This document shows, one piece after another, positions 27,934 to 38,083 of a stretch of 39,148 nucleotides of DNA (positions are counted from its first letter, which is position 1; each line of letters opens with the position of its first letter). This DNA comes from Halieaceae bacterium (lineage in GTDB: Bacteria > Pseudomonadota > Gammaproteobacteria > Pseudomonadales > Halieaceae): contig JANQGK010000043.1 in the NCBI GenBank assembly GCA_028277365.1, positions 1-39,148 on the forward strand. The letters are read 5' to 3'. The notes beneath the pieces were generated by a model that did no database searches, was not told the origin of the DNA, and worked only from the letters and a program-made list of their open reading frames with translations. A program made the position numbers and the translations under genes.

Positions 27934-29138
27934 AACACCAGTGAGGCGTTGGTGCCGCCGAAGCCGAAGCTGTTCGACATCACCCGCTTGAGGCCGGCGT
28001 CGTCGACCCGCTCCATGGCGATCGGCATGCCTTCGGCTTCGGGGTCCAGAGTTTCAATGTTGGCAGACGCCGCCACGAAATCCGCCTGCAGCATCAGCAG
28101 CGAGTAGATCGCTTCCTGTACGCCGGCGGCGCCCAGCGAGTGCCCGGACAGGGACTTGGTGGAGCCCACCAGCGGCAGGTCCGCTCCCGCGAAGGCTTCT
28201 TTCACCGCCTTAAGCTCCTGGATGTCCCCGGCCGGCGTGCTGGTGCCGTGCGCGTTGATGTAATCGACCGGGCCATCCACGGTAGCCAGGGCCTGGCGCA
28301 TGCAGCGCTGGGCGCCTTCTCCGGAGGGCGCCACCATGTCATAGCCGTCGGAGGTGGCGCCGTAGCCCACCAGCTCTGCGTAGATTTTCGCACCCCGCGC
28401 CTGTGCGTGTTCCAGTTCCTCGAGTACCAGCATGCCACCGCCGCCGGCAATCACGAAGCCGTCGCGGTTGGCATCATAGGCGCGGGAGGCCTTCTCTGGC
28501 GTGTCGTTATACCGGGTGGAGAGCGCTCCCATGGCATCAAACAGGCAGGACATGCTCCAGTGCAGTTCCTCCCCGCCGCCGGCGAAAACAATGTCTTGCT
28601 TGCCGAGCTGGATCTGCTCCATGCCATTGCCGATGCAGTGTGCGCTGGTGCTGCAGGCGCTTGAGATGGAGTAGTTAACACCCTTGATCTTAAAGGGTGT
28701 GGCCAGGCAGGCCGATACCGTGCTGGCCATGGTCTGGGTCACCCGGTAGGGCCCCACGCGACGCAGGCCGCGCTCGCGCAGGATGTCAGCGGCCTCGACC
28801 TGGCTGGAAGAGGAAGCACCGCCGGAGCCGGCGATGATGCCGGTGCGTTCATTGGAGACCATGCTCTCGTCGAGGCCGGCGTCGGCAATGGCCTGCTCCA
28901 TGGCGAGATAGGAGTAGGCCGCCGCCGGGCCCATAAAGCGCAGCTGCTTGCGGTCGATGTGCTCACTGAGGTCGATGTCGATAGAGCCCGCGATGTGGCT
29001 CTTCATGCCCATGTCGACCTGCTCCTGCTGGAAGCGGATGCCTGAGCGGCCCTCCCGCAGGGATTCGGTGACGGCGGCTGTATCGGTTCCCAGGCATGAA
29101 GTGATCCCGATACCTGTCACTACAACGCGTCTGGCCAT
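27918..29138 (-). CDS. fabB: Beta-ketoacyl-ACP synthase I
   Basis: 406 residues, same length class as E. coli FabB. It condenses malonyl-ACP with acyl-ACP and is needed to elongate cis-unsaturated chains. Catalytic residues are visible: Cys in [18 protein letters not shown], His in [12 protein letters not shown] and His in [18 protein letters not shown]. It lies 21 nt after fabA in one operon, the classic anaerobic unsaturated fatty acid pair. No terminator separates it from the convergent moeA. Confidence 0.97.
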   Translation of the reverse strand: MARRVVVTGIGITSCLGTDTAAVTESLREGRSGIRFQQEQVDMGMKSHIAGSIDIDLSEHIDRKQLRFMGPAAAYSYLAMEQAIADAGLDESMVSNERTGIIAGSGGASSSSQVEAADILRERGLRRVGPYRVTQTMASTVSACLATPFKIKGVNYSISSACSTSAHCIGNGMEQIQLGKQDIVFAGGGEELHWSMSCLFDAMGALSTRYNDTPEKASRAYDANRDGFVIAGGGGMLVLEELEHAQARGAKIYAELVGYGATSDGYDMVAPSGEGAQRCMRQALATVDGPVDYINAHGTSTPAGDIQELKAVKEAFAGADLPLVGSTKSLSGHSLGAAGVQEAIYSLLMLQADFVAASANIETLDPEAEGMPIAMERVDDAGLKRVMSNSFGFGGTNASLVFQRLS

Positions 29139-29159
29139 AATGATACCTGGCTGATCCTG

Positions 29160-29675
29160 TTAAAAGTTGTCTGTCTGCTGAAACAGGCCGACGCGCAGGT
29201 CCTTGGCGACATAGATTTCCTTGCCGTCCACGGCCATGGCGCCGTCGGCGATGCCCATGACCAGCTTGCGCTCGATTACCCGCTTCACGTTGATGGTGTA
29301 TGCCACCTGTTTTGCCGTGGGCAACACCTGGCCGGTGAATTTTATCTCGCCGGCTCCCAGCGCCCGACCGCGGCCCGGATTGCCGCGCCAGCCCAGGAAG
29401 AAGCCGACCAGCTGCCACATGGCGTCGAGGCCCAGGCAGCCCGGCATCACCGGGTCGCCGCGGAAGTGGCAGTCGAAAAACCAGAGGTCGGGGTTGATAT
29501 CCAGCTCCGCCGTGATGACACCCTTGCCGTACTCGCCGCCCTCGGAGCTGATGTGGGTCACTCGATCCATCATCAGCATGTTATCTATCGGCAGCTGCGC
29601 ATTCCCGGGGCCGAACATCTCGCCGAGGCCACAGGCGATAAGATCGTCCTTGGAAAAGCTGCTTTTTGCGGTCAT
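29160..29675 (-). CDS. fabA: 3-hydroxydecanoyl-ACP dehydratase/isomerase FabA
   Basis: 171 residues from the ATG at 29675 ([20 protein letters not shown]); E. coli FabA is 172. It dehydrates 3-hydroxydecanoyl-ACP and isomerises the product to cis-3-decenoyl-ACP, the branch point to unsaturated fatty acids. The active-site histidine is in [20 protein letters not shown], with the aspartate in the same block. The ORF track's longer start (29735) would lie on the predicted -35 element and adds a non-family extension, so it is rejected. The ribosome-binding site is weak. Confidence 0.95.
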   Translation of the reverse strand: MTAKSSFSKDDLIACGLGEMFGPGNAQLPIDNMLMMDRVTHISSEGGEYGKGVITAELDINPDLWFFDCHFRGDPVMPGCLGLDAMWQLVGFFLGWRGNPGRGRALGAGEIKFTGQVLPTAKQVAYTINVKRVIERKLVMGIADGAMAVDGKEIYVAKDLRVGLFQQTDNF

Positions 29676-29712
29676 GTACGGGGGAATCCTGAGGGGCGTG
29701 TTCGCGACCTGC

Positions 29713-29740
29713 ATTCTAAACTCTGGTGACCGCATGTCCA
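29713..29740 (-). promoter_or_regulatory. Probable fabAB promoter
   Basis: On the minus strand TGGACA (29740-29735), 16 bp, TAGAAT (29718-29713), about 38 nt before the fabA start. No FabR/FadR-type operator was recognised. Confidence 0.6.
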
Positions 29741-29753
29741 GTGTGGGTTAAAC

Positions 29754-29796
29754 TTTGCGGCCCCGCAAAACCCCGGGAAAACCCCGTATTTTGCGG
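29754..29796. repeat. TTTGCGG repeats between fabA and manC
   Basis: TTTGCGG-CC-CCGCAAA (29754-29769) is a perfect 7-bp dyad, and TTTTGCGG recurs at about 29789-29796. This gives a direct and an inverted copy in the middle of the 209-bp divergent fabA–manC gap. It could be a regulator binding site; nothing identifies the protein. No consensus manC promoter was found. Confidence 0.4.
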
Positions 29797-29884
29797 TATG
29801 AGCTGCCGGGCGAGCGCTGCGGCATATTAGAACGGCAATGCCGGGGCAGTATCCAGCCGGGGCGCCAGCGTAAAAGGATTTCCG

Positions 29885-31291
29885 ATGTTAAAGGCAGTGC
29901 TTCTTTCCGGTGGCGTAGGTAGCCGCCTCTGGCCGGTCTCTCGCGAGGCCTACCCTAAACAGTTCCTGCCCCTGGCAGGCGACAATTCCATGCTGGTAGA
30001 TACCGTGGCTCGGGTCGCGGGCGTCACCGATTCCAGTCCACTCTACATCTGCAATGAAGAACACCGCTTCATCGTTGCCGAACAGGTGCACGAAACCTAC
30101 GCCGGCGAAATCGTTCTCGAGCCGGTGGGACGCAACACCGCGCCCGCCGTAGCCATTGCCGCGTTGCGGGCCCTGGCGGAGGACGAGTCGGCCATGATGC
30201 TGGTGCTGCCCGCAGATCACCTGATCAACGACACGGCCGCCTTCCTCGCGGCGGTGGAAATCGCTTTGGTGCAGGCACGCGCGGGCCGGCTGGTGACTTT
30301 TGGTGTGGTGCCCGACCGACCGGAAACCGGCTACGGCTATATCCGTCGCGCCGACGCACTGGGTGAAGGCAGCTACGCTATTGGTGAGTTTGTAGAGAAG
30401 CCCGATGCAGACACCGCCAACGGTTATCTGGACAGCGGAGACTACTATTGGAACAGCGGTATGTTCCTGCTCGGCGCGCAGATATACCTGGAGGAGCTGC
30501 GCCGCCTGGCACCCGACATGGTTGCCGCCTGCGAGGCGGCGCTGGCCGGCGCCAGCACTGATCTTGACTTCGTGCGCCTCGACCGGGCCGCCTTTGAAGC
30601 CTGCCCAGCGGATTCTATCGACTACGCAGTCATGGAGAAGACGGCACTGGGCGCGGTGGTGCCCCTCGACTGTGGCTGGAGCGATGTGGGGGCCTGGTCT
30701 GCCCTGTGGGAAGCCGGCGAAAAGGACGCCGACGGCAACGTGCTGCAGGGCGATGTGCTGCTGGAACAGGGCAGCAACAACTACCTGCGCGCCGAGTCCC
30801 GGCTGCTCGCCGCCACCGGGGTCGATAACCTGGTGGTGGTGGAAACCCCGGACGCCGTGTTGGTGTCAGACCGCGACCGGGTGCAGGACGTCAAACGGCT
30901 GGTGACTGCCCTCAAGACATCCGGGCGCGACGAAGCTCGCCTGCACGCCCGTGTCTATCGGCCCTGGGGATCCTATGAATCGCTGATCAACGGCGATCGT
31001 TTCCAGGTCAAACGCATTGTGGTCAACCCGGGGGAAAAGCTCTCCCTGCAGAAGCACCATCACCGGGCCGAGCACTGGATTGTGGTCAGCGGCACGGCTG
31101 AAGTGACTTGCGAGGACAAGGTCTTTATGCTGGGTGAGGACGAGTCGACGTATATCCCGCTGGGCCACAAGCACCGCCTGGTGAACCCGGGGCGTATTCC
31201 GCTGGAATTGATTGAAGTCCAGTCAGGTACCTACCTCGGGGAGGACGATATTGTGCGCTATGACGATATCTACGGTCGCAGTGACGGCTGA
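29885..31291 (+). CDS. manC: Mannose-1-phosphate guanylyltransferase / mannose-6-phosphate isomerase
   Basis: 468 residues, the length of the bifunctional type II enzymes (AlgA, ManC/CpsB). The N-terminal nucleotidyltransferase has LSGGVGSRLWPVSREAYPKQ and FVEKPDADTA. The C-terminal cupin domain, with KHHHRAEHWIVVSGTAEV and YIPLGHKHRLVNPG, is the isomerase half that makes mannose-6-P from fructose-6-P. Together with the downstream phosphomannomutase this gives the complete GDP-mannose route. It is first of three plus-strand sugar genes; a TGCAGC-GACC-GCTGCA hairpin and a 66-nt gap precede galU. Confidence 0.96.
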   Translation: MLKAVLLSGGVGSRLWPVSREAYPKQFLPLAGDNSMLVDTVARVAGVTDSSPLYICNEEHRFIVAEQVHETYAGEIVLEPVGRNTAPAVAIAALRALAEDESAMMLVLPADHLINDTAAFLAAVEIALVQARAGRLVTFGVVPDRPETGYGYIRRADALGEGSYAIGEFVEKPDADTANGYLDSGDYYWNSGMFLLGAQIYLEELRRLAPDMVAACEAALAGASTDLDFVRLDRAAFEACPADSIDYAVMEKTALGAVVPLDCGWSDVGAWSALWEAGEKDADGNVLQGDVLLEQGSNNYLRAESRLLAATGVDNLVVVETPDAVLVSDRDRVQDVKRLVTALKTSGRDEARLHARVYRPWGSYESLINGDRFQVKRIVVNPGEKLSLQKHHHRAEHWIVVSGTAEVTCEDKVFMLGEDESTYIPLGHKHRLVNPGRIPLELIEVQSGTYLGEDDIVRYDDIYGRSDG

Positions 31292-31357
31292 TGCAGCGAC
31301 CGCTGCAGGAGAGTTGATACCTCGCACCACGATAGTGATTGAGCCAGGGAGAGTTTG

Positions 31358-32191
31358 ATGATCAAGAAGTGCCTGTTTCCGGTGGCGGGTTATGGAACCC
31401 GCTTCCTGCCCGCCACCAAGAGTATGCCCAAGGAGATGCTGCCGGTGGTGAACAAACCGCTCGTGCAATACGGGGTGGAAGAGGCCATCGAAGCGGGCAT
31501 GAATACCATCTCTTTCGTGACCGGCCGCGGCAAGCGCTCTATTGCCGATCATTTCGATATTAGTTACGAACTCGAGCACCAGATCGCCGGCACCAGCAAG
31601 GAGGTGTACCTGGGCAGCATCCGCAACGTGCTGGAGCAGGGCGTCTTTACCATGGTCCGGCAGCGCGAAATGAAGGGCCTGGGCCACGCGATCCTCACCG
31701 GAGAGCCACTGATCGGCAGCGAGCCTTTCGGCGTCGTGCTCTCTGACGACCTGTGCTTGAACGAGGGTGGTCCGGGTGTGCTGTCGCAGATGGCCGAGCT
31801 CTACTCCCAGTTTCGCTGCAGTATCGTGGCGATCCAGGAAGTGCCGATGGAACAGGCCCACAAGTACGGCGTCATCAAGGCCGAGGAACTCAAGGACGGC
31901 CTGTACCGGGTGGACGATATGGTGGAAAAACCGCCGGAAGGCGAGGCGCCTTCGAATCTGGCGATTATCGGTCGCTACATCCTGACGCCGGATATCTTCG
32001 ACATCATCCGCGAGACAGCGCCCGGCAAGAACGGCGAGGTGCAGATTACTGACGCACTATTGACACAGGCGAGAAAGGGCTGCGTGATGGCCTACAAGTT
32101 CAAGGGCCGCCGCTTCGATTGCGGCAGTGTGCCCGGCTTCGTTGAGGCGACCAACTACGTCTTTGAGAACGTCTACTCAGACCCGGCATGA
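31358..32191 (+). CDS. galU: UTP–glucose-1-phosphate uridylyltransferase
   Basis: 277 residues from the ATG at 31358 ([20 protein letters not shown]); the track begins one codon earlier at a TTG. AGGGAGAG lies upstream. GalU makes UDP-glucose from glucose-1-P and UTP. The nucleotide-binding block [20 protein letters not shown], a VEKP motif and [13 protein letters not shown] are diagnostic. The stop overlaps the next start as ATGA, suggesting translational coupling with the mutase. Confidence 0.97.
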   Translation: MIKKCLFPVAGYGTRFLPATKSMPKEMLPVVNKPLVQYGVEEAIEAGMNTISFVTGRGKRSIADHFDISYELEHQIAGTSKEVYLGSIRNVLEQGVFTMVRQREMKGLGHAILTGEPLIGSEPFGVVLSDDLCLNEGGPGVLSQMAELYSQFRCSIVAIQEVPMEQAHKYGVIKAEELKDGLYRVDDMVEKPPEGEAPSNLAIIGRYILTPDIFDIIRETAPGKNGEVQITDALLTQARKGCVMAYKFKGRRFDCGSVPGFVEATNYVFENVYSDPA

Positions 32192-33537
32192 GCGAACTCA
32201 GCTGTTTCAAGGCCTATGATGTCCGTGGTCGCATCCCCGACCAGCTCAATGAAGACGTCGCCTACCGCATTGGCCGCGCCTACGCGACGGTGATCAAGCC
32301 CGGGAGCGTGGTGGTGGGGCACGATATTCGCCTCAGCAGTGAATCACTCAAGGCGGCGCTGACCGAGGGACTGAGAGACGGTGGCGTTGATGTCTTCGAC
32401 ATCGGCCTGTGTGGCACCGAGGAAATCTACTTCGCCACCGATCACGCCGGCGTCGGCGGCGGCATCGTGGTCACGGCCAGCCACAACCCCAAGGATTACA
32501 ACGGCATGAAGTTTGTGCGTGCCGGCGCCCAACCGATCAGCGGTGACAGCGGGCTTGTGGACATCCGCGAGCTGGCAGAGGCCAACAACTTCCCAGAGCC
32601 CGGCGAGCGCGGCGAGCTCAAGCCCCTGGATACCTCGGCAGCCTATATCGGACACCTGCTGTCCTATGTTGACCTGACGGCGCTGAAGCCGCTGAAACTC
32701 GTAGTGAACGCGGGCAATGGCGGTGCCGGACTGGTGGTTGACCGCATCGAGAGCAAGCTCCCCTTTGAGTTCATCAAGCTGTTGAACGAACCGGACGGTC
32801 ATTTCCCCAACGGTGTGCCCAATCCTTTACTGGTGGAGAACCGTGCCATTACCGCAGAGGCGGTTCGTGAGCATGGGGCGGATCTCGGGATAGCCTGGGA
32901 CGGTGACTTCGACCGCTGTTTCTTCTTCGACGAGCGCGGTGAGTTCGTGGAGGGCTACTACCTGGTCGGCCTGCTGGCAGAGGCCTTCCTGCGCCGCGCC
33001 GGCGGCGGCAGGATTGTCCACGACCCCCGGCTCACCTGGAACACGCTGGACGTGGTAGCGGAGTTCGGCGGTGAAGCGGTGCAAAGCAAAACCGGGCACG
33101 CCTTCATCAAGGAGCGCATGCGTGCCGAGAATGCCATCTACGGTGGTGAGATGAGCGCACACCACTACTTCCGTGACTTCGCCTACTGCGACAGCGGCAT
33201 GATTCCCTGGCTGCTGGTGGCGGCATTGGTCAGCGAGCGCAATCTGCCGCTGTCAGAGCTGGTGGCCGAGCGCATGTCTGCTTACCCCTGCAGCGGTGAG
33301 ATTAATCGCGAGGTAGACGATCCTGCGGCGCTGCTGGCGGCCGTCGAAGCACGCTACGCAGGCGGCGCTGAATCTGTGGATCATACCGATGGTCTCAGCG
33401 TGAGCTACGCCGACTGGCGTTTCAACTTGCGGATGTCCAATACCGAGCCGGTCGTGCGGCTCAATGTGGAGAGCCGCGGTGATCAGCGCCTGATGTGTGA
33501 AAAGCGAGACGAGCTGCTGGCGCTTATCGATAGCTGA
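32188..33537 (+). CDS. manB: Phosphomannomutase (CpsG/ManB type)
   Basis: 449 residues. The phosphoserine loop is TASHNP with S98, the metal loop is [13 protein letters not shown], and the sugar-binding loop is [12 protein letters not shown]. The N-terminus [20 protein letters not shown] is close to E. coli CpsG, which favours phosphomannomutase over the AlgC dual-specificity type. It interconverts mannose-6-P and mannose-1-P for ManC. It overlaps galU by four bases and converges on the dehydrogenase gene with a seven-base gap and no terminator. Confidence 0.94.
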   Translation: MSELSCFKAYDVRGRIPDQLNEDVAYRIGRAYATVIKPGSVVVGHDIRLSSESLKAALTEGLRDGGVDVFDIGLCGTEEIYFATDHAGVGGGIVVTASHNPKDYNGMKFVRAGAQPISGDSGLVDIRELAEANNFPEPGERGELKPLDTSAAYIGHLLSYVDLTALKPLKLVVNAGNGGAGLVVDRIESKLPFEFIKLLNEPDGHFPNGVPNPLLVENRAITAEAVREHGADLGIAWDGDFDRCFFFDERGEFVEGYYLVGLLAEAFLRRAGGGRIVHDPRLTWNTLDVVAEFGGEAVQSKTGHAFIKERMRAENAIYGGEMSAHHYFRDFAYCDSGMIPWLLVAALVSERNLPLSELVAERMSAYPCSGEINREVDDPAALLAAVEARYAGGAESVDHTDGLSVSYADWRFNLRMSNTEPVVRLNVESRGDQRLMCEKRDELLALIDS

Positions 33538-33544
33538 ACCGGCC

Positions 33545-34807
33545 CTACAGCCTACCGTCGACTAGCTCGGACGGCAGGATATACGTCGCGTCGTAGAGCA
33601 CCCCACCGGGGCGGCAATAGGCGCGAATATCATCTGCTCCCAGCGACCTGAATTGGTCGTGACCCACCGCCAGGATCACGGCGTCGTAGTCGCCGGCCGG
33701 CGCCTCGATCAGCTCCAGGCCCAGATCAGCCCGTGCCTCCTCGCGATCGACCAGCGGGTCCCAAACGCTCACCCGGGCATTGCAGCTCACCAGTTCATCG
33801 ATGATGTCCGCCACCAGGGTGTTGCGGATATCACTGCAGTTCGGTTTGAAGGCAACGCCCATCACCAGTATCCCGGCGTCCACCACGTGCAGGCGCCGCT
33901 GGGTCATCAGGTGCATCACTTCTGCGGCCACCTGCTTGCCAATCTGGTCGTTGAGCCGGCGGCTGGCCGAGATGATCTCCGGGAAGTAACCGGCCTGGTT
34001 GGCGCGATGCACCAGGTAGTAGGGGTCGACACCGATGCAGTGCCCGCCGACCAGGCCCGGCCGGAAGGGCAGGAAATTCCACTTGCTTCCGGCGGCTGCC
34101 AGCACTTCCTCAGTGTCGATTTCAAGGCACTTGAATATCTGTGCAAACTCGTTGGTCAGGGCGATGTTCACGTCGCGCTGGGTATTCTCGATGACCTTGG
34201 CGGCCTCGGCGACGCGGATGCTGCTGACCGGAAAGGTGCCGGCAACTACGATACGTTGGTAGAGCGTGTCGACCGCGCTGGCCGCCTCGGGCGTCGAGCC
34301 GGAAGTGATCTTGATGATGTCCGCCAGCCGCCGTTCAGGATCCCCCGGATTGATGCGCTCCGGGCTGTAGCCGACAGTAAAGTCCCGGTTGAACTTCAGC
34401 CCGGATGCCCGTTCGAGAATGGGTACGCAGTACTCTTCAGTGCATCCCGGATATACCGTCGACTCGTAGATAACGATACTGCCCGGCCTCAACACCTCGC
34501 CGATCATGCCGCTGGCGGCGCCCAGCGGATGCAGGTCCGGACGCCGGTCTGCGTCGATCGGGGTGGGAACCGTGACGATAAAGACGTCGTTACCAGCCAG
34601 CGTCTCGGGATCGGCGCTGAACACCGCGCCGCTAGCGGCGAGCTCGTCCGCTGCTACTTCACCGCTGCTGTCTCTACCGCCTTGCAGCTGCGCGACGCGC
34701 TCGGGATTGATATCGAAACCGAGCGTCGGCTGGTGCCGGGCCAGGGCCAGCGTCAGTGGTAGGCCCACGTAGCCAAGCCCCAGCACCGCGACACGTTGTT
34801 CACTCAT
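33545..34807 (-). CDS. tviB: UDP-N-acetylhexosamine 6-dehydrogenase (TviB/WbpO type)
   Basis: 420 residues from the ATG at 34807 (MSEQRVAVLGLGYVGLPLTL); the upstream ATGs of the track lie inside pgi. The catalytic cysteine is in PGLVGGHCIGVDPYYL, the form found in Vi-antigen TviB and WbpO/WbpA rather than the GFGGSCFPKD form of UDP-glucose dehydrogenase (Ugd). It should oxidise a UDP-N-acetylhexosamine to the uronic acid using two NAD+. The start overlaps the pgi stop by eight bases, so the two are coupled. No glycosyltransferase or exporter genes are in the window. Confidence 0.92.
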   Translation of the reverse strand: MSEQRVAVLGLGYVGLPLTLALARHQPTLGFDINPERVAQLQGGRDSSGEVAADELAASGAVFSADPETLAGNDVFIVTVPTPIDADRRPDLHPLGAASGMIGEVLRPGSIVIYESTVYPGCTEEYCVPILERASGLKFNRDFTVGYSPERINPGDPERRLADIIKITSGSTPEAASAVDTLYQRIVVAGTFPVSSIRVAEAAKVIENTQRDVNIALTNEFAQIFKCLEIDTEEVLAAAGSKWNFLPFRPGLVGGHCIGVDPYYLVHRANQAGYFPEIISASRRLNDQIGKQVAAEVMHLMTQRRLHVVDAGILVMGVAFKPNCSDIRNTLVADIIDELVSCNARVSVWDPLVDREEARADLGLELIEAPAGDYDAVILAVGHDQFRSLGADDIRAYCRPGGVLYDATYILPSELVDGRL

Positions 34808-36440
34808 GGCTCGCCCCATCCAAGAGGGCATCGGTCGAGGCATCAAAGCGCTGGCCGGAGCCTTGCAGCGCGCCGAGAATCTCCGCACCCATTTCCTTTC
34901 CCAATTCCACGCCCCACTGGTCGAAAGAGTTGATCTCCCAGATGCGACCGCTGCAGAAGGTCTTGTGCTCGTACAGGGCCAGCAGTGCCCCCAGGCTATG
35001 CGGAGTGAGGGCCTTGCAGCTCAAGGTCGAACTGGGGCGATTGCCCGGAATGACCAGGTGGGGCGCCAGTTCCCTCGCGCGGTCGATGGCCATGCCACGA
35101 CCTTCCAGCGACGCTCGGGAGGCCGCTTCGTCACGGCCCACCATGAGTGCGCGCATCTGGCTGAGCCCGTTGGCCAGCAGCCGCTGCTTGCCTTCCGGGC
35201 CGACGGCGTCGCCAGTGATTAGTACAAAATCTGTGGGGCACAGCACTGTGCCCTGGTGCAACAACTGGTGAAACGAATGCTGGCCGTTGGTGCCCACATC
35301 GCCCCACAAAATGGGCGCGGTAGCGTAGCCGAGGGCCTCGCCGCGGTGGTTTACCGATTTACCGTTGCTCTCCATGGATAGCTGTTGCAGGAAGGCGGGC
35401 AGCCGCACCAGGTGCTGCTGGTAGGGAATGACGGCATGAGACTGGGCGCCCATGAAATTGACATACCAGACTTCCAGGAGGCTCAGCCACAGGGGCATGT
35501 TGCCCGTGGCGTCGGCGCTGCGGAAATGCTCATCCATGGCCTCGGCACCGGCCAGTAATTCTTCGAATCTCGTCATACCTATGGCGAAGGCGATGCTCCA
35601 GCCGATAGCCGACCACACTGAATAGCGGCCACCCACCCAGTCCCACATGGGCAGGATGTTGTCTTCGGGAATCCCGAAATCGCGGGCCGCCTCGATATTG
35701 GTGCTCACCGCCAGAAAGTGCTGGGCCAGGCCATCTTCGGGAACTCCAGCATCCAGCGTCCACTGTCGCGCGCGATGGGCGTTGTAGAGGGTCTCTTCAG
35801 TACGCAGGGTCTTTGAGCAGATGATGAACAGCGTGTTGTGGGGGTCCAGCCCGGCCAGCACGCTGTCGAGGTCATCGGGGTCGACGTTGGCGCAAAACCG
35901 GACTTCGATACCCTGCACCCGGTAGGCTTGGAGTGCGTCGACCACCATCCTAGGGCCCAGGTCGGAGCCGCCGATGCCTATATTGACGATCGTATTGATC
36001 CGCTCGCCGCGGTGGCCGCGGTGGCCGCCATCGTGCACGCGCCCCACCCACTGCGCCATTCGCGCCTGGCAGTCTTTCACCGCGGCGAACTCCTGCTCGA
36101 GACCGGCGTGAGCGGCGGTTGCGCGCAGCAGGGTGTGCAGCACCGCGCGCTGCTCGGTGTGGTTGAGGGGGCTGCCGTCAAACAGGGCGGCGCGATCGTC
36201 CAGTACGCCGGCGGTCTGTGCAAGCTCCACCAGGCTTGCGGCGCTGTCATCGCCCAGCAGATGGCGCGAATAATCCAGCCGCCATCCCGCTGCCTCCATC
36301 TGGAAGCGCTCTACCCGAGCCGGATCCTCAGCAAGCAGTGAATCGATGGAGAGGCCGCGATCCCGCCGCGCCAGCGACGCGAGTCGGTCGGCAATGACCG
36401 GGTGGGGGAACTGCGCCGAACCGGCGCCATGTGCTGTCAT
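34800..36440 (-). CDS. pgi: Glucose-6-phosphate isomerase
   Basis: 546 residues from the ATG at 36440 (MTAHGAGSAQFPHPVIADRL); E. coli Pgi is 549. AGGG lies nine bases upstream of this ATG, which favours it over ATG 36449 (no spacing) and the long track start. Pgi interconverts glucose-6-P and fructose-6-P. Signatures are NIGIGGSDLGPRMVVDALQ, GDVGTNGQHSFHQLLHQG and EINSFDQWGVELGKEM. It feeds fructose-6-P toward ManC while sitting in an operon with the UDP-sugar dehydrogenase. Confidence 0.96.
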   Translation of the reverse strand: MTAHGAGSAQFPHPVIADRLASLARRDRGLSIDSLLAEDPARVERFQMEAAGWRLDYSRHLLGDDSAASLVELAQTAGVLDDRAALFDGSPLNHTEQRAVLHTLLRATAAHAGLEQEFAAVKDCQARMAQWVGRVHDGGHRGHRGERINTIVNIGIGGSDLGPRMVVDALQAYRVQGIEVRFCANVDPDDLDSVLAGLDPHNTLFIICSKTLRTEETLYNAHRARQWTLDAGVPEDGLAQHFLAVSTNIEAARDFGIPEDNILPMWDWVGGRYSVWSAIGWSIAFAIGMTRFEELLAGAEAMDEHFRSADATGNMPLWLSLLEVWYVNFMGAQSHAVIPYQQHLVRLPAFLQQLSMESNGKSVNHRGEALGYATAPILWGDVGTNGQHSFHQLLHQGTVLCPTDFVLITGDAVGPEGKQRLLANGLSQMRALMVGRDEAASRASLEGRGMAIDRARELAPHLVIPGNRPSSTLSCKALTPHSLGALLALYEHKTFCSGRIWEINSFDQWGVELGKEMGAEILGALQGSGQRFDASTDALLDGASHE

Positions 36441-36504
36441 TTGCCGCATCCCTGAAGCGTTTGGCGGAGTATAGGAAGCGCCCGTGGGCAGCGCAATTGG
36501 GAGG

Positions 36505-37500
36505 TCAGTGGTCCCGGGCCAGCGCCAGGTGGGCGATCGCCGCCATTGCGTCCCGGCAGGCATTGGCGGGCAGTCTCTCCAGCGCGGCCAGTGCGCTGGC
36601 CTGGTAGCTCTCGGCCAGACAGCGGGCGTAGTCGAGTGAGCCGTTGCGTTTCACCGCTGCCAGCACGGCGCTGATCTCACTGGCGTCCTTGTCGCGGATG
36701 GCGCGGGTGACCAGTTCCCGCTCAGCGCTGTTGCCGTGCTGCAGCACGTGAATCAGCGGCAGGGTCGGCTTGCCTTCGTTGAGGTCGTCCCCCACGTTCT
36801 TGCCCATCACCGCCGGGTCGCCTTCGTAGTCGAGCACGTCGTCGATAATCTGGAAAGCGATGCCCACGTTGTCGCCAAATTCCGCCAGCGGCGTGCCGGT
36901 CTCCTCGAACTGCGTACAGAGGGCGCCGGCGCCGTAGCAGGCGGAGGCAAACAGGATGGCCGTCTTGCGATGTATCACGTCCAAATAGTCGTCTTCCCCG
37001 GTGGACGGATCTCCTGCGCGCACCAGTTGCAGTACCTCGCCGGCGGCGATTTCATTGGTGGTGTTGGCCATATCGCGCATGATGTCCATATTGCCGATGG
37101 CTACCATCAGCTGAAACGCGCGCGAGTAGAGGAAATCACCCACCAGCACACTGGGCGCATTGCCGAACTCGGCATTGGCCGTCGGGCGGCCGCGGCGCAG
37201 GGCCGACAGATCGACCACGTCGTCATGCAGCAAGGTTGCTGTGTGGATGAATTCCACCACGGCGGCGAACTTGATGTGGTCCCCGCCCTGATAGCCGCAG
37301 CAGCGGGCCGCCAGCAGGGCGAGAAGGGGCCGCAGGCGCTTGCCGCCGGCCTCGACGATATAGTGTCCGATGTTCTCGACCAGCCCCACGTCCGAGGCCA
37401 GGTTGGCGACGATCAGCGCATTCACGGCCTCGACATCTTCGAGAACGGGTGCGCGGATAGCCTCGATGGGCGACTCAGGGGTGTTGGACGGTGCAAGCAT
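36505..37500 (-). CDS. ispB: Octaprenyl diphosphate synthase
   Basis: 331 residues (E. coli 323). This trans-polyprenyl synthase builds the ubiquinone side chain from FPP and IPP. The first aspartate-rich motif is LLHDDVVD and the second IIDDVLDYEGD, with GKNVGDDLNEGKPTLPLIH following. GGKRLRPLLALLAARCCGYQ is the N-terminal substrate site. Its place divergent from rplU–rpmA–obgE is the usual one in gammaproteobacteria. A TATATT hexamer (37533-37528, minus strand) could be its -10, but no -35 fits well. Confidence 0.95.
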   Translation of the reverse strand: MLAPSNTPESPIEAIRAPVLEDVEAVNALIVANLASDVGLVENIGHYIVEAGGKRLRPLLALLAARCCGYQGGDHIKFAAVVEFIHTATLLHDDVVDLSALRRGRPTANAEFGNAPSVLVGDFLYSRAFQLMVAIGNMDIMRDMANTTNEIAAGEVLQLVRAGDPSTGEDDYLDVIHRKTAILFASACYGAGALCTQFEETGTPLAEFGDNVGIAFQIIDDVLDYEGDPAVMGKNVGDDLNEGKPTLPLIHVLQHGNSAERELVTRAIRDKDASEISAVLAAVKRNGSLDYARCLAESYQASALAALERLPANACRDAMAAIAHLALARDH

Positions 37501-37570
37501 GGGGCGGATCCGGAAAATCAGCTGCGTAATATAGTGGTTCGTAAGTCATTGTGACATATGGAATAAGCGC

Positions 37571-37599
37571 TTGCCTGCCCCGGTCAAAACCAGTAAACT
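37571..37599 (+). promoter_or_regulatory. Probable rplU–rpmA promoter
   Basis: TTGCCT (37571-37576), 17 bp, TAAACT (37594-37599), in the ispB–rplU gap, leaving a leader of about 143 nt before rplU. Confidence 0.6.
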
Positions 37600-37641
37600 C
37601 GCCGCCCTCGAATGCCCTGGCCGCGCCATCGGCATTCGCTG

Positions 37642-37658
37642 CGGCAGCGCGGCTGCCG
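37642..37658 (+). promoter_or_regulatory. Hairpin in the rplU leader
   Basis: CGGCAGC-GCG-GCTGCCG, a perfect 7-bp stem. An overlapping ATTCG/CGAAT pair (37634-37638/37657-37661) competes for part of it. There is no T tract, so it is not a simple terminator; it may be a leader structure that regulates rplU, which is inference. Confidence 0.4.
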
Positions 37659-37748
37659 AATACAGACGATACCCAGTGCCGAGCTCTGCCCCCGCATTGA
37701 CCCGCGGGCCGTACCAGACAGCGAGACGGCGAACTAGAGGAAGCGACA

Positions 37749-38060
37749 ATGTACGCAGTGATTGAGAGCGGTGGCAAGCAGCATCGCGTCGAAGAGGGCG
37801 AAACCCTCAAGCTGGAAAAGATTGAAGTGCCCACCGGGGATAGCGTCGAATTCGATCGCGTCCTGATGGTGGGTAGCGGCGAAGACGTCAAGATTGGCAC
37901 GCCGCTGGTCGACGGTGGCAAGGTGACCGCTGAGGTGGTTTCCCACGGCCGTCACGAGAAGGTAAAAATCATCAAGTTCAACCGCCGCAAGCACCACCGC
38001 AAGCAGGCGGGCCACCGTCAGTGGTACACCGAGGTCAAGATCACCGCGATCAGCGGCTGA
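37749..38060 (+). CDS. rplU: 50S ribosomal protein L21
   Basis: 103 residues, same as E. coli, [21 protein letters not shown]21 binds 23S rRNA next to L20. The tail [20 protein letters not shown] is typical. GAGGAAG precedes the ATG, and rpmA follows after 23 nt. Confidence 0.98.
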   Translation: MYAVIESGGKQHRVEEGETLKLEKIEVPTGDSVEFDRVLMVGSGEDVKIGTPLVDGGKVTAEVVSHGRHEKVKIIKFNRRKHHRKQAGHRQWYTEVKITAISG

Positions 38061-38083
38061 TTCAGGAGATTAGGAGATAGACT

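Noticed and set aside
33653-34762. 369-codon plus-strand frame opposite the UDP-sugar dehydrogenase
   Set aside because: Antisense shadow; the minus-strand protein has complete catalytic motifs.
34808-34888. N-terminal extension of the UDP-sugar dehydrogenase from upstream ATG codons
   Set aside because: The extra residues lie within pgi, are unlike the family and precede the conserved Rossmann start MSEQRVAVLGLGYVG.
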